Below, one piece after another: positions 1-12,332 of a DNA stretch of 64,000 nt (within the stretch, counting starts at the first letter, position 1; every line of letters starts with the position of its first letter). Below the pieces are notes generated by a model. It was not told the origin of the DNA and did no database searches. It saw nothing but the letters and a program-made list of their open reading frames with translations. Origin of the DNA: Hemibagrus wyckioides (lineage: Eukaryota; Chordata; Actinopteri; Siluriformes; Bagridae); assembly GCF_019097595.1 (NCBI RefSeq), contig NC_080720.1, positions 27,900,852 through 27,964,851 of the forward strand. Direction: 5' to 3'. A program made the translations under genes and the position numbers.

Positions 1-148
1 AAGTCAACTTAGCCTCATATATTTTATATTTTTTATTTATGGATTTTATTGTATGGACCTTGGGGCATTACGATGATTGAGTATAGCGTTAATGACAGGG
101 TTGCCAAATTGAGCTAAACTCCTCAGGACCACCAATGAACTCTAATAC

Positions 149-500
149 GGGGAAGCACGGTGGCTTAGTGGTTAGCACTGTTGCCTTACAGCAAGAAGGT
201 CCTGGGTTCAAGTAGGCAGGGGCACCTGTTTCTGTGTGGAGTTTGCATGTTCTCGCCGTGCCTGCATGGGTTTACTCCGGGTACTCCAGTTTCCTCCCAC
301 AGTCCTAAAACATGTATATCAGGTTGATTGGTAATTCTAAATTGCCCGTGTGTGTGGTTGTCTGTCTATATGTGTGGCCCTGTGATGGACTGGCGACCTG
401 TCCAGGGTGTACCCCTGCCTTTCGCCCAATGTGCACTGGGATAGGCTCCAGCAGATCCCCATGACCCTAATTAGGAATAAAGTGGGTATAGACAACAAAT
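149..500 (+). repeat. tRNA-derived SINE, near full length (family S1)
   Basis: The 5' head has an A-box-like GTGGCTTAGTGGTTAGCAC and a B-box-like GGGTTCAAG, followed by the body (TCCTCCCACAGTCC, GACCTGTCCAGGGTGTACCC) and the tail GACCCTAATTAGGAATAAAG. Such SINEs are common in teleosts. Ends are approximate. Confidence 0.75.
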
Positions 501-960
501 TGTATGTGAACTGTTCTCTTTTAATATATGCTGCAAAGACTGGAAGAAGGAAAGAGGGATTATAATTATAAAGCGGGTAATGTCCATCCTTCAGAAATGC
601 CTGAGCAGCACAGTGATCTAGTTTCTATGTGAATAAGAAAATGTGTCTGCTAATCTTTTCTAATGCCTTATATTTGTTCTAGTTTTAGGCCTTTTGTGTG
701 GTTTTGAGATGTAGCTGGGATGGGATGGGCATTGTGCTGAAACCTGGCAACCATTTTTAATGACATTAGCTTTTCTGTGTGAAACTCAGCAGCTGTATTG
801 AACAAAGGTACATCCAAATCCACTCATTATAAGCTGCTAGTTTGTGTGCTGCATGAATGTATGAGTTTTCTGTGCACAAGCTAGGTTGACAAAGGAGGTT
901 TATAAAATATTGAAGAAAAGCACTTTGCTAACAATTTATGAGGAAGGATCTTTTCCAGAG

Positions 961-1149
961 TAATTCTAAATTGCCCATAGGAGTGAGTGTGAGTGTGTGT
1001 GGTTGTCTGTCTATATGTGTGGCCCTGTGATGGAGTGGTGACCTGTCCAGGGTGTACCCCTGCCTTTCGCCCAGTGTGTGCTGAGATAGGCTCCAGCAGA
1101 TCCCCATGACCCTAATTAGGAATAAAGCGGGTAAAGTCAACGGATGGAT
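961..1149 (+). repeat. 5'-truncated S1 SINE with target-site duplication
   Basis: Only the 3' half is present, from TAATTCTAAATTGCCC to a short GGAT tail. It is bounded by GGATCTTTTCCAGAGT (946-961) and GGATCTTTTCCAAAGT (1150-1165), a 16-bp duplication with one mismatch. Truncation with duplication is the mark of target-primed reverse transcription. Confidence 0.8.
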
Positions 1150-1529
1150 GGATCTTTTCCAAAGTGTTTGTGATGCTGTTTTTGTTTTGTTTTCTTTTGT
1201 TTGGAAAGGGGTAAAATATGTATGTAAACAAAACAATTAAGGGGTAAAAAATGTATGTAAACAAAACAGTTCTTTGTAAAAAATAAAAAATAAAAATTCC
1301 CTTTTAAAAGTTATTTATAGTTAAAATGCACCTGAACTAAAATGCTAGACAGTTATTCTTTTTATTTTGTTTTATCTTATTTACATAATGAATTTTTACA
1401 CACTCAATCAATTATCGAAAAGTTCTCTAAAACTACTTTCGATTAGTTTTGCCTGAAGAACAGTCAATCCGTGTTTCAACAAAAACTCTTGTCAGTTACA
1501 ATCCCCCCCCCAAAAAATCCCGCCTTCTT

Positions 1530-1745
1530 GATTGTAATTGGCTAGACTCACTCAACACTGACACCCGATTGGATCGAAAACGCTATACGTGTGCTTAACT
1601 TGATAATTGGACAGATTCGACGTCGATCACGTTGCTGCGTCAAACCAAAATGCACAACAGAACGGCGAGCCTGACGGATCAGCCAATCATCCGTCAGAAG
1701 GGGCGGAGTTAACCGGAATACGGGTGGGAAGAAAACAAATAAACG
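1530..1745 (+). promoter_or_regulatory. candidate tex2 promoter with four CCAAT boxes and a GC box
   Basis: Within 150 bp there are ATTGG at 1537, 1568 and 1606 (CCAAT on the minus strand), CCAAT at 1683 and a GGGGCGG box at 1700. The stretch is richer in CpG than the flanks. Clustered NF-Y sites with an Sp1-type site are usual in TATA-less housekeeping promoters. No TATA box is seen. Confidence 0.5.
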
Positions 1746-1927
1746 CCTCTTGACAGCAGGCTGAGACAGAAAGACGGAAAAGAGCGTTGACAACGGCGCG
1801 TGAAGGATAACACACACACACACACACACACACACAGGAGTTATTGTTTGTGTAGCTGAGCGGAGAAACTCGTCCGTTTTTAACACAAAAGTGTTTTCCT
1901 GGCTGTTGTGTATGGAAAATGAGGACG
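1745..1927 (+). other. tex2: probable tex2 5' UTR exon 1 (start approximate)
   Basis: A good splice donor (GAGGACG|GTAAGATG) ends this exon at 1927, just downstream of a CCAAT/GC-box promoter. The 5' limit is a guess, since no TATA box or start-site signal is clear. It contains a (CA)n run at 1810-1836 and an ATG at 1912 that opens a short upstream ORF continuing into the exon at 2792. Assignment to tex2 rests on strand, order and the lack of any other gene before 20 kb. Confidence 0.5.
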
Positions 1928-2231
1928 GTAAGATGATTGATTAGTTGTTTGTGTGTTTTTTAGATGTTAAAAAAGCCTGATTTAGGGCTTAGTTTGAAGC
2001 AGAGTCATGCTGGTCACTAAGCCCCGGGTTTATTTACTCAACACAGTGGGACTAAGGTCAACTTTTTCTTATAGGCCGTTTATTATTTATATTTATGTTT
2101 AGAATGTTTAATTACACATAAACATTTCAGGAATTTGAATACAAGCCAATCTCACAGCTGTCATGTCAGTTATTTGTCTCCTTTTTCAGCACAACATGAT
2201 GTTTATTAAAGTGCTCACGTGCTGATCTCAA

Positions 2232-2264
<33 letters not shown>

Positions 2265-2409
2265 TTTAGAAGGTGTAATGTTCTCCACTGTCACCAAAAC
2301 CATGATCCCATAACAGATCTTGTCTTAAACCTCTTTAAAGTGATGTGTCATGTGTGTGAGTTTAGTCAGTGACTTGGCATTTTACTGAACATTATTCATG
2401 CCATAGCTG

Positions 2410-2755
2410 TGTGAAGGGGTGTGTGTCTGCTTCAGCATGTGTGTGTCTGAGTGTGTGTGTTTGTCTGCCTCTGTGTCTGCGTTTGTGTCTGTAACTGCTT
2501 GTGTGTGTCTCTGCATCTGCATGTGTGTCTGAGTGTGTGTGTGTATGTCTCTGCTTCTGCGTGTGTGTCTGCTTCTGCACATGTGTGTCTTTTTGCATGT
2601 GTGAGTCTGCATATGTGTGTGTCTGTGTGTGTGTGTCTGCGTATGTGTGTGTCTGTGTGTGTGTATGTGTGTCTGTGTGCGTGTGTCTGCATATGTGTGT
2701 GTCTGTGTATGTGTGCATGTGTCTGCATGCGTGTGTGTGTGTGTGTGTCTCTTGC
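2410..2755. repeat. (TGTG/TGTC) low-complexity tract in tex2 intron 1
   Basis: A long imperfect run of TGTGTGTCTGC-type units ends 36 bp before the exon at 2792. The open frames on both strands here are compositional artefacts. A purer (TG)n lies at 2232-2263. Confidence 0.85.
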
Positions 2756-2791
2756 ATGTCTCTGTTTTATGATCTCAGTCTCTGTTTACAG

Positions 2792-2862
2792 GACGTTCCT
2801 GATATCAGTCATCGCCGGACAGATGCTGGAGAAGGACAGGAGTAAATGGCGCTGAGCTCCAG
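2792..2862 (+). other. tex2: probable tex2 5' UTR exon 2 (71 bp)
   Basis: The stretch has a pyrimidine-rich acceptor ending TTTACAG at 2791 and a donor CTCCAG|GTAAGATT at 2863. It holds the end of an upstream ORF begun at 1912 (spliced product MENEDGRS, stop at 2800-2802) and a second closed upstream ORF at 2823-2855 ([10 protein letters not shown]). Both stop before the main ATG, so the leader would dampen translation of tex2. Confidence 0.5.
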
Positions 2863-4211
2863 GTAAGATTTCAGAATTCAGAGTCACTTAGTAAAGTAGA
2901 AGTGTTTCAGGAAGAGGGAGACATTCTGTTTAAGCAGCGTGGACTAAAGATCCTGACTTGAAATCCCATTCTCTTTACACTGTAGTACAGTCTTTTTCAT
3001 GAGTACACTTATAAACTTCTAACCTCAGCATCTTCGGTCAGTTGGTTGTACTGTGATTATGTAGCTGGTCATCATGGTTTTCCAGTCTTTTTTGTACAAT
3101 GGACCGGTTTGATACCGGACAATTTTTCCACGGCCCCCGGGGTTTGATAGGGGGAGCTCTCTAGGGTCAAGCAAATGTTTCTGATATAAAAGTTATTCTG
3201 ATATAACTATATTTAAGACATTTTTGTTTCTGATAAAAATCTATAAACTCTATTAAACTATATATTACTATATAACTATTTTGTGCTCCAACCGATGCCA
3301 TGCTTGCTGATATTGTGGTCTATAACTCCTCCCCGAACTGACCGCTGCCCCCTCTCATTGGCTGTAGGTCATCACCGATGTGTTTTTCAGTCAGAACTCC
3401 TTTCACACTGCACGACTTTGAGTAGCCGACAGGTCCAGATATTTACCATGCCAAATATGCCAAACCCCTGCTCCACATACTTTTGGCATCTCATACAGAC
3501 TTTGCTGAACTGGAACATGTTTCTGTTTTGGATGTGTTTCAGTCAGTGTAGAAAACATTTAAAGAATCTGTCCCGTCTGTGGACATTCTGACAGCTGCTA
3601 TCTGATTATAGACCGAAATATTTAGCCGTGTGTCCATTCAGCCGTCCGTCAACTCGATCAAACCCTGGCATTGACTGTAAGAGAAACTCGCTGTTGGTTT
3701 AGAACGATTTCAGACATCTTCAGGGAGACTTGCCCAGCGTCTTTTACTGGTTGCTCGTTACTCTGCATGCTCTTTACAGGGAGCAAGGAAAAATAAGAAC
3801 AATTAAAAAAAACTCTTGTCACGTATACGCATCCACACACAACATTGTTCTTACGGACGCTTCAAAATCTCATCCGTGATGCCGTTCTGTTTGCTGGCGA
3901 ATGTAAAGACTTCCTGTTTTGTCGTGTCTTTCTGGACAAAGAAAATTCCATACATTCCGTTCATGTCCAAATGAAAACAGAGGTAGAGTTGGGGAGCTTT
4001 TTATCTTTTTTTTATTTATTTTCTGGAGCACATTCGGCACAGTGCATTTAATTCCATCTCTTTTAAAGTATAGACAATGAGAAATGGTGATGGATTAAAC
4101 GCTACAGAGATTCTATAGAGAAGAGATCTTTTAGTAAACAGTATTATATATTTTAATGGAATATTGTCTATCATAAAAAGTTAGATAAACATCATGAGAA
4201 ATATTGAAATC

Positions 4212-4246
<35 letters not shown>

Positions 4247-4788
4247 AGCAGTACCCAAGTATGATTACACAGAAAGGTTGAGCATGAACATGGCCACAGT
4301 GCAGTTAGCCAAAGGTCATTTACAATTCAAATGTAGACCTTCTAAGAAAACTGTTACCTCAGAAGGGGTAGGGTGGCGGTGCCGGAAGCGTTTCTAGAGG
4401 AAGTGTCGCTGTGTAATTGGGGTTTGTGTAAGCCACAGAGAATTTATTGGAGTTGGACATGGTAGAGATGACTCATGGAGTTGATCTTTGGCCACCTGTT
4501 CAATGGAACAATGAGCTCACCTCTACTGACCAGGATACGCAATCTTCAGCCTCACACCTACCTGCAAGTAATGACAGAAAACACAGGGTGCTATTCTATT
4601 GCTCTTAAGAAAGCGTGGGTGGATTTTTATGGCGTATTTTCCGACCGAAAATAAATAAGTCGAATTTATCAGTAGCGCTGGCTGTAATTATTCCTGGAAT
4701 ATTGTAAAGATTACGCATCACGTCGTGTTTTATAGACAAAGTAACCCCAGGTATAATATATATAATATTATCTGAAAATACTCTCAAA

Positions 4789-5061
4789 AGCCAAATGTTT
4801 GTGGACATCTGAACATCACATCCTGAACTGTGGTATAGGATCAATTCACTGGAACTGAGAGGTTCAAACCCTGTTCCAGCATGACAACACCCCTGTACAC
4901 AAAGCCAGCTCCATGAAGACATGGTTTGACAAAATTGGAGTGGAAGAACTCGAGTGTCCTGTATTGGGCCCTGACTCTGACTCAACCCCATTGAACACCT
5001 TTAGGGGAAAAACTGGAACACTGACTGCACTCATGGTGGTGATGTCCACATACTTTTGGCT
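4789..5061 (+). mobile_element. small Tc1-type MITE (family C)
   Basis: The imperfect inverted ends are AGCCAAATGTTTGTGGACAT and ATGTCCACATACTTTTGGCT. Inside is a remnant of a transposase C-terminus (CCAGCATGACAACACCCCTG). It directly abuts a MITE fragment of family D. Confidence 0.65.
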
Positions 5062-5242
5062 GTTCTGTTCTATTATTAGCCCATGCTTGGTGGCACGACT
5101 TCCTGTGAGGATCCTTGACCTGGTGGAATGCTTGGCTTGGGTCAGTTCTTTGTAAGCATCCATACAGTTTACATACGCTTCGTACTGGTCATATTGGTCA
5201 TAATTTCGTGTGGCTGAAACGGATTATCTGCATTTACAGTCC
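5062..5242. mobile_element. family D MITE fragment, opposite orientation
   Basis: Its reverse complement matches 57781-57965, including TGACCCAAGCCAAGCATTCC and GGAAGTCGTGCCACCAAGC. Both ends are lost; the left side is replaced by the family C MITE at 4789-5061. Confidence 0.7.
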
Positions 5243-8200
5243 CCCTGCCGCTCGTGGTACACTTGTGTTGTAGAAATAGAATTGTGTTGTATGTCTTCGG
5301 GTAAAACTCATGCACAGGTTACTTCACGTCCTGAACCGGAAGTGCAGACCAGAGTACGAGTTCACATTCACACCACCACCTACACACAGTCTCAGGTTCA
5401 GGACCATGTTGCACTTCCTGGTCCAAAAAAGCGTTAATGAAGATAATATCAGACCTCCTACGATTGAGAAGTGGTTTCTGATTATCAGGGAAGGTGATGA
5501 CGCTGGACGCTGAACATTTCTGCTGTACACTCATCATGTGTGGTGTATTGCCAACTGTGTCTGCATTAATTATTTATTCTTTTATTATTCCCAATTAAAA
5601 CTCCATTTTCTCTCTTTGCTAGTCCAAACATTGGAGCACATCAGTGTTCTGTGTCAGGGAAATTCGTAACGCTTTGCCGGAGACATCAGGTGCTTTAGGG
5701 TGCCACGATGCGTAGAGTCAGCTTTCACGGTGCACGGATGAGCAAAGCGGTGCTTCCAAAGTGTATCTCTACTCTCACTACATTCTAGTCTCTCCCAAAG
5801 AATCGAGACGTAGCTCGACGCTAAATACAATACATGCAACAAATTCATCCCGTCTCTGGAAAGGCCAGTGTGTTGGGGGTGATGCAGTTTTGTAGAGACT
5901 GTGGTCAGATTTACTGGGGTTGAATCAAATGACACGCAGAGACCTTTATCCTTCAGCTGGTTTGCACTGGTTTTTCTAGTTCATATTGAAGTGTAAATTT
6001 GGCTGTTTTTGTGCATGCAGAGTTTGCGAATGCAGACAAAACAAAAACGATACATCTGCGGCGATGTTGCGTCTGCATTTTAAGCCCCGTCCTGACCGGT
6101 GGACTCTGATCTGTTACCCTGACCATTTGTGCTGCTTCAATGAAAACTCGAGCTTCGCTTAGTTACAGCTTTCTATTTTAGTCCTGCAGCAAACCTGCAC
6201 ATTTTCTACCAATTAATCAAGGAGGAGGAGAAGAAGAAAAATCGTCAGCAGTGCAACAGCAGTCGCTCGATTTCTTCACCGATTCTCTCTTTTCTACTGA
6301 CTTGCACATCTTATATTCTTACCAAACTTTTATTTTAATATCGAGTGCTGTTACTCAGGTATCAGATCAGGGCTGTTTCTCTCTTTTATCACTGCTTCAA
6401 TGGCGCGCTGTCTCAGAGCTTTACAGATGTCTGCGTCTGCTTTCTGCTTGATGAAGGATATCAGGGGTTTTTCAGTCTGTTCCTCCAGATGGGGAAAATG
6501 GAAGTGTTTGTACACAGTGGTTTTCTTTTTTTTTGTGTCTCTCAAGCGCATGAATAATGTTTCCCGGTATATGTTATGTAGTATGTTCTTGCTCTTTTTT
6601 TATTTTAGATTTTTTGCTTGTCAGATAAGAAGGCTCAATATTCTAAGAAAATAAACCCTGACTTCCTCGAAGCAAGCGATTTCATTTGGTATGTTGCTGT
6701 GTTTCAAATGTAATGTGTTGTTGCATGACTGCACACATCAGCCAGGGCTCAATCTCACGATCATTAGAGCCATTTTTTACCAGATTTGTTTTATTTATAT
6801 ATTTATTAAGGTAATTAGCTTGCACACATGACGCACAAGCTTTTCAGAATTTTTTTTTTTTAAAACAAATTCTAGGACAAAGCTGTAATAAAACATGGAT
6901 TTTTCGAGGAATCCAAATCGGTCTGTGTTTCATGTGCATGATGCCGTCGGTAGTATGGGTTTTCCTGTGATACAATATCTGCGTCCGAATTCGCCTATTA
7001 TCCGTCCTAAATAGAGTCCCAGATCAGAACGATTTTGTCCCAAACGTAATGCCGTAACGAGTATCCCGAAGATACGGGGATGGTCTGTGGATCCGTGCAC
7101 ACGGGGATTTGTGAGGGTTTCCTTCACCTCGTTTTTATACCTTTGTCAAAGAGAAGTAAATAAAATGTGGCAAAACTCAAGGGAATGTTTAATGAAATGA
7201 TATGGTATAAATTAAAGGATAAAGTGAAGCATTTTGTTCATGCTGACGGTGTACATATCTGGGCAATAAAGTTCTCTTCCATTACGTGACGTCCCAGTAT
7301 TTGTGTACTCTTTAGCTGCACGCTAAAAGTATGTACTTTTAGTGCATGGTATAAGAAAAACACAGCATCTACATGAAAAACTTTGCTAGAGGAAGGTAAT
7401 GATCATGTATCATAATCTCTATTAATGCATAATCTAACTATCTCTCCTTACGTTATTATTTTCTTAAGGAAGCAAAATACAGGATCAGGTAACAACATTG
7501 TATAGTAACCAGTGGGCTAGCTAATGAATTTCGAACCTGTCCACCATGATTTATATACAACTGAGGATTTCTTTTTCGTTATATTCAACTGGCTTTTCAG
7601 TATCGGACCATGTCTTGTTCGTATATCTTTATGGTAGTTGCTCCTTCAACGCCCACTGAGACAACATCAGGCAATCTGTATTTATATACTCGCAACCCGT
7701 GCTGGAAGACGACCTTAACGATACGATATGGCGTGTTTATTTTATTTTATTTTATTTTATTTTACTTATTTGTTACAGTCACTTCTGAGGGTTGATAACC
7801 GGGCTGGTCAGCTGTCTGCCCTTTAGCTCTGGTATTTGTAAATCAGGTGTGACCGGTGTGCTTTGTTCCTGACTGACTGGCATGCGTTTCCTGCTAAACT
7901 ACTCCAGCCGAATTAAAAAGAGCCATTAAGCAGGTTGAGGGGAAAAAAAAGAAGTAGTTTCGTGCATATCAGTCGCCTTTATCTTGTGTTATTTTGTTTA
8001 TTGCTGTAAATCCATGCTTGGCTCGTTTCTCCTGTCATCAGCAGGTTTATCGAGCAATTTGAGGAAAGTTAGTGGAGACACACCTGTATGAGCAGCTTGC
8101 GAAAAGTTTGGCCTCCTGCCATGAGCTGCATCTCAAATTACTGCGACTTGGTACTTAAATTCATTTAGTGGGTAGGGTTCTGGTGTGGAATATGGGTTCA

Positions 8201-8589
8201 GCTGAGTTTTTACACATAGCTAGGATTTTACAAAAGCGGTTACAACCAAAAATATCTTTTTTTTGACAGCTTTTGACCAGAACACATAGTTTAACGTTTG
8301 TTAGCGTTTGTTAGAATGAACAGTTAAGAGTATTGAACTTCTTTTCAGATCAGATCAATACGTCTACTTCTGAAAGAACCAGTTGTTGCTTTGGCAACCA
8401 AAATGGTTTTGAAGTCACGTTTGGTCCAGTGATTGGTCCAGGGTTCGGATCAGTGAGGTTCATTGACCGGTATATTGTTCCTTTAGGAAGGACGGGTTCC
8501 TTCATGGTTATGTTTTGATGGTACCTCTGTTTATTTATTTATTTTTTTACCCCAGTTTAAATATTGGCAATAAAAATTGTCCCCCCCGA

Positions 8590-8655
8590 TTCCCCTAGGA
8601 TAGACTCCAGCTTCCCTGTGACCCTGTATAGGATAAACAGTACAGGAAATGGATA
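8590..8655 (+). repeat. SINE 3'-tail fragment
   Basis: The fragment (AGACTCCAGCTTCCCTGTGA then GGATAAACAGTACAGGAAAT) resembles the 3' end of widespread fish SINEs. No head is present. Confidence 0.45.
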
Positions 8656-8673
8656 AATTGATCACCCTGGTGA

Positions 8674-9036
8674 ACATTTAGTCCCGTCTTTGCTGTTGTA
8701 ATAACCTCCATTAATTCCTGGAAGGATTTCCGATAGATTTTTGGGAGCATGACTGTGCCCATTCAGCTGTAAATGCATTAGTGAGGCAGGTGCTGATGTT
8801 GGGGGAGGAAGCCCGGGGTGCAGTTCAGTACAATATATGTTTAACGGGATTGAGGTCAGCGCACTCCAGTTCACATTGTGTACATTTGTAATGTCATGCT
8901 GGTTTACACAGGGTTCCAGTGAAGAGAAGTTGTACGTTGTATTCGTACAGCGTACAAAGACGTCCTGTATACTGTTATGTGCTTTGTTGCAACAGCTTAT
9001 AGAAAACCTACATATGGGTGTGACCGTCAGGTGTTC
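8674..9036 (+). mobile_element. degenerate Tc1-type element, family C-like
   Basis: It shares TGATGTTGGGGGAGGA, GATTGAGGTCAG and GGGTGTGACCGTCAGGTGTT with the copy at 49838-50223. Ends are decayed and approximate. An open frame of 145 codons on the minus strand here is fortuitous. Confidence 0.55.
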
Positions 9037-9412
9037 ATAAATATTTGTTCTTAATACGTACATCAGTTCCGGTGGAGTTGTAATGTTAAAGCAAGGCATA
9101 CTTCATTTCATGTCTCTGTGGTTACTGGATCCCTTATTATCGCTGACTGATCATTTATAAGATCGTTCTGAATAAGAGCTGTGTAGATTAATGCTTTGTG
9201 TTGCCATGGAAGAGATTCTAGTTTATATTTGACATTTAAAAAATAAAAATCGGACTGTTTCTGTATTACAAAGATGCTGTAGTTCTGCGTCTGCTTTGTT
9301 TTGGCTGTCATCTTTATCATAAAATAGCGAGACAACATACACTAAGCTTATGACGTGTCAGATGCTATCAGAGGTTGGTGTATCAGTATTACCAAGTACA
9401 CATTCCAATTTA

Positions 9413-9816
9413 CACCGATCAGCCATAACATTATGAGCACTGACTGGTGAATTGAATAACACTGATTATCTCCTCACCTGTTAGTGGGTGGGATATATTA
9501 GGCAGCAAATGAACATTTTGTCCTCAAAGTTGATGTGTTAGAAGCAGGAAAAATGGGCAAGAGTAAGGATTTGAGCAAGTTTGACGAAGGGCCCAACTGT
9601 GATGGCTAGACGACTGGATCAGAGCATCTCCATAACTGCAGCTCTTGTGGGGTGTTCCCGGTCTGCAGTGGTCAGTATCTATCTGCTGCTATCATCTTGG
9701 TGCCAGAAACCACAGCACACCATCTAGTGTAGTCCATGCCTTGACGGGTCAGGCCCGTTTCGGCAGCAAAAGAGGGACCAACACAATATTAGGCATAATG
9801 TTATGCCTGAGCAGTG
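9413..9816 (+). mobile_element. family B MITE copy with private deletion
   Basis: Left end CACCGATCAGCCATAACATT, right end TTATGCCTGAGCAGTG, TA on both sides (9411-9412 and 9817-9818). It retains N-terminal sequence and a middle piece (CATCTTGGTGCCAGAAACCA) that other short copies lack, so its deletion is independent. Confidence 0.8.
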
Positions 9817-11173
9817 TAAAACAACTTTGATTGATGGGGGTGGAGCAAGATGAATCAGAATGAGGAAACATGCTTTTTTGGCAAAGGAGTTTATATTATT
9901 TCAGCACTGGGGTTATCTGTACACGCAGCCAGCCCAGCCCTGCCTTGATGTTCCAGACCAACAGCATTTTTGAGCTGGAATGAATTCATCCTGCCAGCTC
10001 TCATGCACTGGAAAAACAGAAACTGTTTAAAGGTTGCTTTGTCATTACCTTGGCAGCGAGGAGAAAAAGATAGACGTTTCCCCACACACCCGACCAAAAC
10101 AAGTGCAACAAGGTAATAAGAAGATAAGAGAGGAGAAGAAAAACTAGATTAGTGAGTCTGCGTTGAAAATCATGACTTTGTACCTGTGGCACAAGTGTCT
10201 TGTTACCATGGGTGCCAGTCTAACAGGTGAGCAGCTATAAATATGAGGCAGGAGGTGTGATAATGTAACCAGTGTGACCTGTAAGCAAGAGAATATTTGT
10301 TCTTTTGTCTAGTTGCTGAGCCAAGTGAAAAGCATCCTTTCAACACAACACCTATTACTCTTCTCCCCTCGTACAATATATTTCAACGATTTATCGTTTC
10401 TGAATTTCTGCAAATGTAGTCGATGATCCAAATATGTTTGCTGTGTAAAGTTTTCCACTGTAGCTAAGATATTGCTGTGTTAACAGGTTTAACTGGTCAC
10501 CATCATGCAAACTGCATGCCATTTTGTTCAGCTCAGCGCTAGCATTTTTTTTATATCAGCTGTAAACTGTATACGACGATCCGTCCTTATTACCACAGTG
10601 AATCATTTATAGTTTTAAAACTCAGACTGTCTGAGGTGAAACCCAAGTCTCGAATCAGAGCAGCTCGTGTTTTCCCACAAGGCATCTATCTATCTGTCTA
10701 TCTGTGTGCTGCCGCTCACGCAGAAGCATTAAGGTCCTTCCAGCTCACTCGACTGCTTCGGTTTGTCATCGGATTGTTCGTTAACGAGCAGAAACCTGAC
10801 TCGAGGCTGGATTTCCACGTGGCTTTTCACAGGAGCCCTCCTGCCCCCTCACTAGGCAACGCACACTAATGGGAATCGCAGGATGTACGGGTTCAGCAAA
10901 GCAACCTGTCTTGTCATGATGAGAAGATCTGATACTGTGTTCCTGCTTGACGTGAAGTTAATGCATGCTAATTGATGCTAGCCTGAGGAGTTCCTTGGAC
11001 AAACCAGAGACAAATCCAAGTCGTCAGAACAAGTCTAACGGGAAATTAGTGACAACCTCTACACATCCTTGTATTTCCAAAATATGAACTCGGTCTGCCT
11101 TTTCCCTCCGTACACACACACACGTGATAATATAGTATGATTATATGCTTCATGTATGGTGTACCTTTTTTAA

Positions 11174-11342
11174 AATCAGCTATGGACAGATAGGACAGAT
11201 GGGCGGATGGATGTATGGATGGATGGATTGACAGATAGGCAGATAGATAGGTAGATAAATGGACAGATGGACAGACAGATAGATGGACAGATGGGGATAG
11301 ATAGATGGATGGATAGATAGATAGATGGGGAGATTAGATAGA
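11174..11342. repeat. (GATA/GGAT/GACA)n tetranucleotide microsatellite
   Basis: About 170 bp of mixed GATA, GGAT and GACA units in tex2 intron 2, probably polymorphic. Confidence 0.8.
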
Positions 11343-12332
11343 TAGCATTTGTGATTAATGTTAGGAATTATTAATCATATTTAACAATGAAATCGGGGGA
11401 TCACATTCCGTCACATTATTTGACTATGCTTCTGTTGATAAGATAAAGAATGGCGTGTATAAAAGGAGCATTTGCTCCATAATACTTGAAATATAAAATG
11501 AGAGCTGCCTCATAAGGACAGATAAGGAGTTGATTTTGCTTTCTCAAACTGTGAATGAGTTTTTCCTCTTCTCTCTGAAAGGGTTTGAAAGCTGTGGTGT
11601 GTGCAGCTGAACTGCCCATCATGCTGTAACCGCTGTGATTAAGCTGGGAGTTTGTTTAAAACCCAAGTGTACAGAGTGTTTCACTTTAAAGATCATTATC
11701 AGGAAAATCGCTCATGCTTCATGATGCTCACGGTCGGCTAGTTCCAAGATCTCTCCTGTGATCAGACGCCTGGGAGACATGCTGAAAACAAAGCTTTTAG
11801 TCTAACAGAGTGGACGACTTTGGATAACGAATGATGGGGGGTAGGAGGAGGGGAAAAAACTGAATGACCGTTGAAGCATAAGGGAGTTTGACCAACAGTG
11901 TTCTGACTATAAGGTCATGTGCAAGCTGTAGTTTTACCGCACTGAACCGACTGACTACTTACCATGTGACATTTTCTTTCACATGGTTTATACAGTACGG
12001 ATCTTGCTTAATCTGGGTTCTCTTGAGCGGTTCTTACTTCTCTGTTTTGAAAAGTTGGGAGAAGCCCGGTGATCTGCAAAAGCAAATGATTAGGAGTGAT
12101 GTCGGAGTCCATTAAGTTCAAAAGGTACTTTTATTATTTATTCTGGAAAAGTTAATAGTGAAACATGTATAGAAACGTTCCGTTTTAATTTTATAGAATT
12201 TTATAGAACAGGAATCTGAGGCTTCTTCGTTCACAGACCCAATGAAAGTGGAGCTGGGGAAAATGTGGTTTTCTTATGTTGTAGTCCAGCTGCCTCGAGG
12301 TTCAGAGATGCTTTTCTTCTTTTCTTTTGCAC

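Larger units (their letters stand above)
1..1500. other. gene-free region upstream of tex2
   Basis: It holds one full and one 5'-truncated SINE of the same family (149-500 and 961-1149). The rest is AT-rich sequence in which I see no gene. Confidence 0.6.

Noticed and set aside
1548..1886. 112-codon minus-strand open frame over the tex2 promoter
   Set aside because: It crosses a (CA)n repeat, has no recognisable domain and lies on the strand opposite a good promoter and splice donor.
2382..2855. Overlapping Cys/Val/His/Thr-rich frames on both strands
   Set aside because: They are translations of a TG-rich low-complexity tract. The end of one ([10 protein letters not shown]) is a real upstream ORF and is described separately.
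8662..9099. 145-codon minus-strand frame
   Set aside because: It lies in a degenerate Tc1-type element and shows no transposase motif in that frame.
10636..10869. 77-codon + strand frame
   Set aside because: No domain is recognised, no splice context or homology is visible, and the length is expected by chance.
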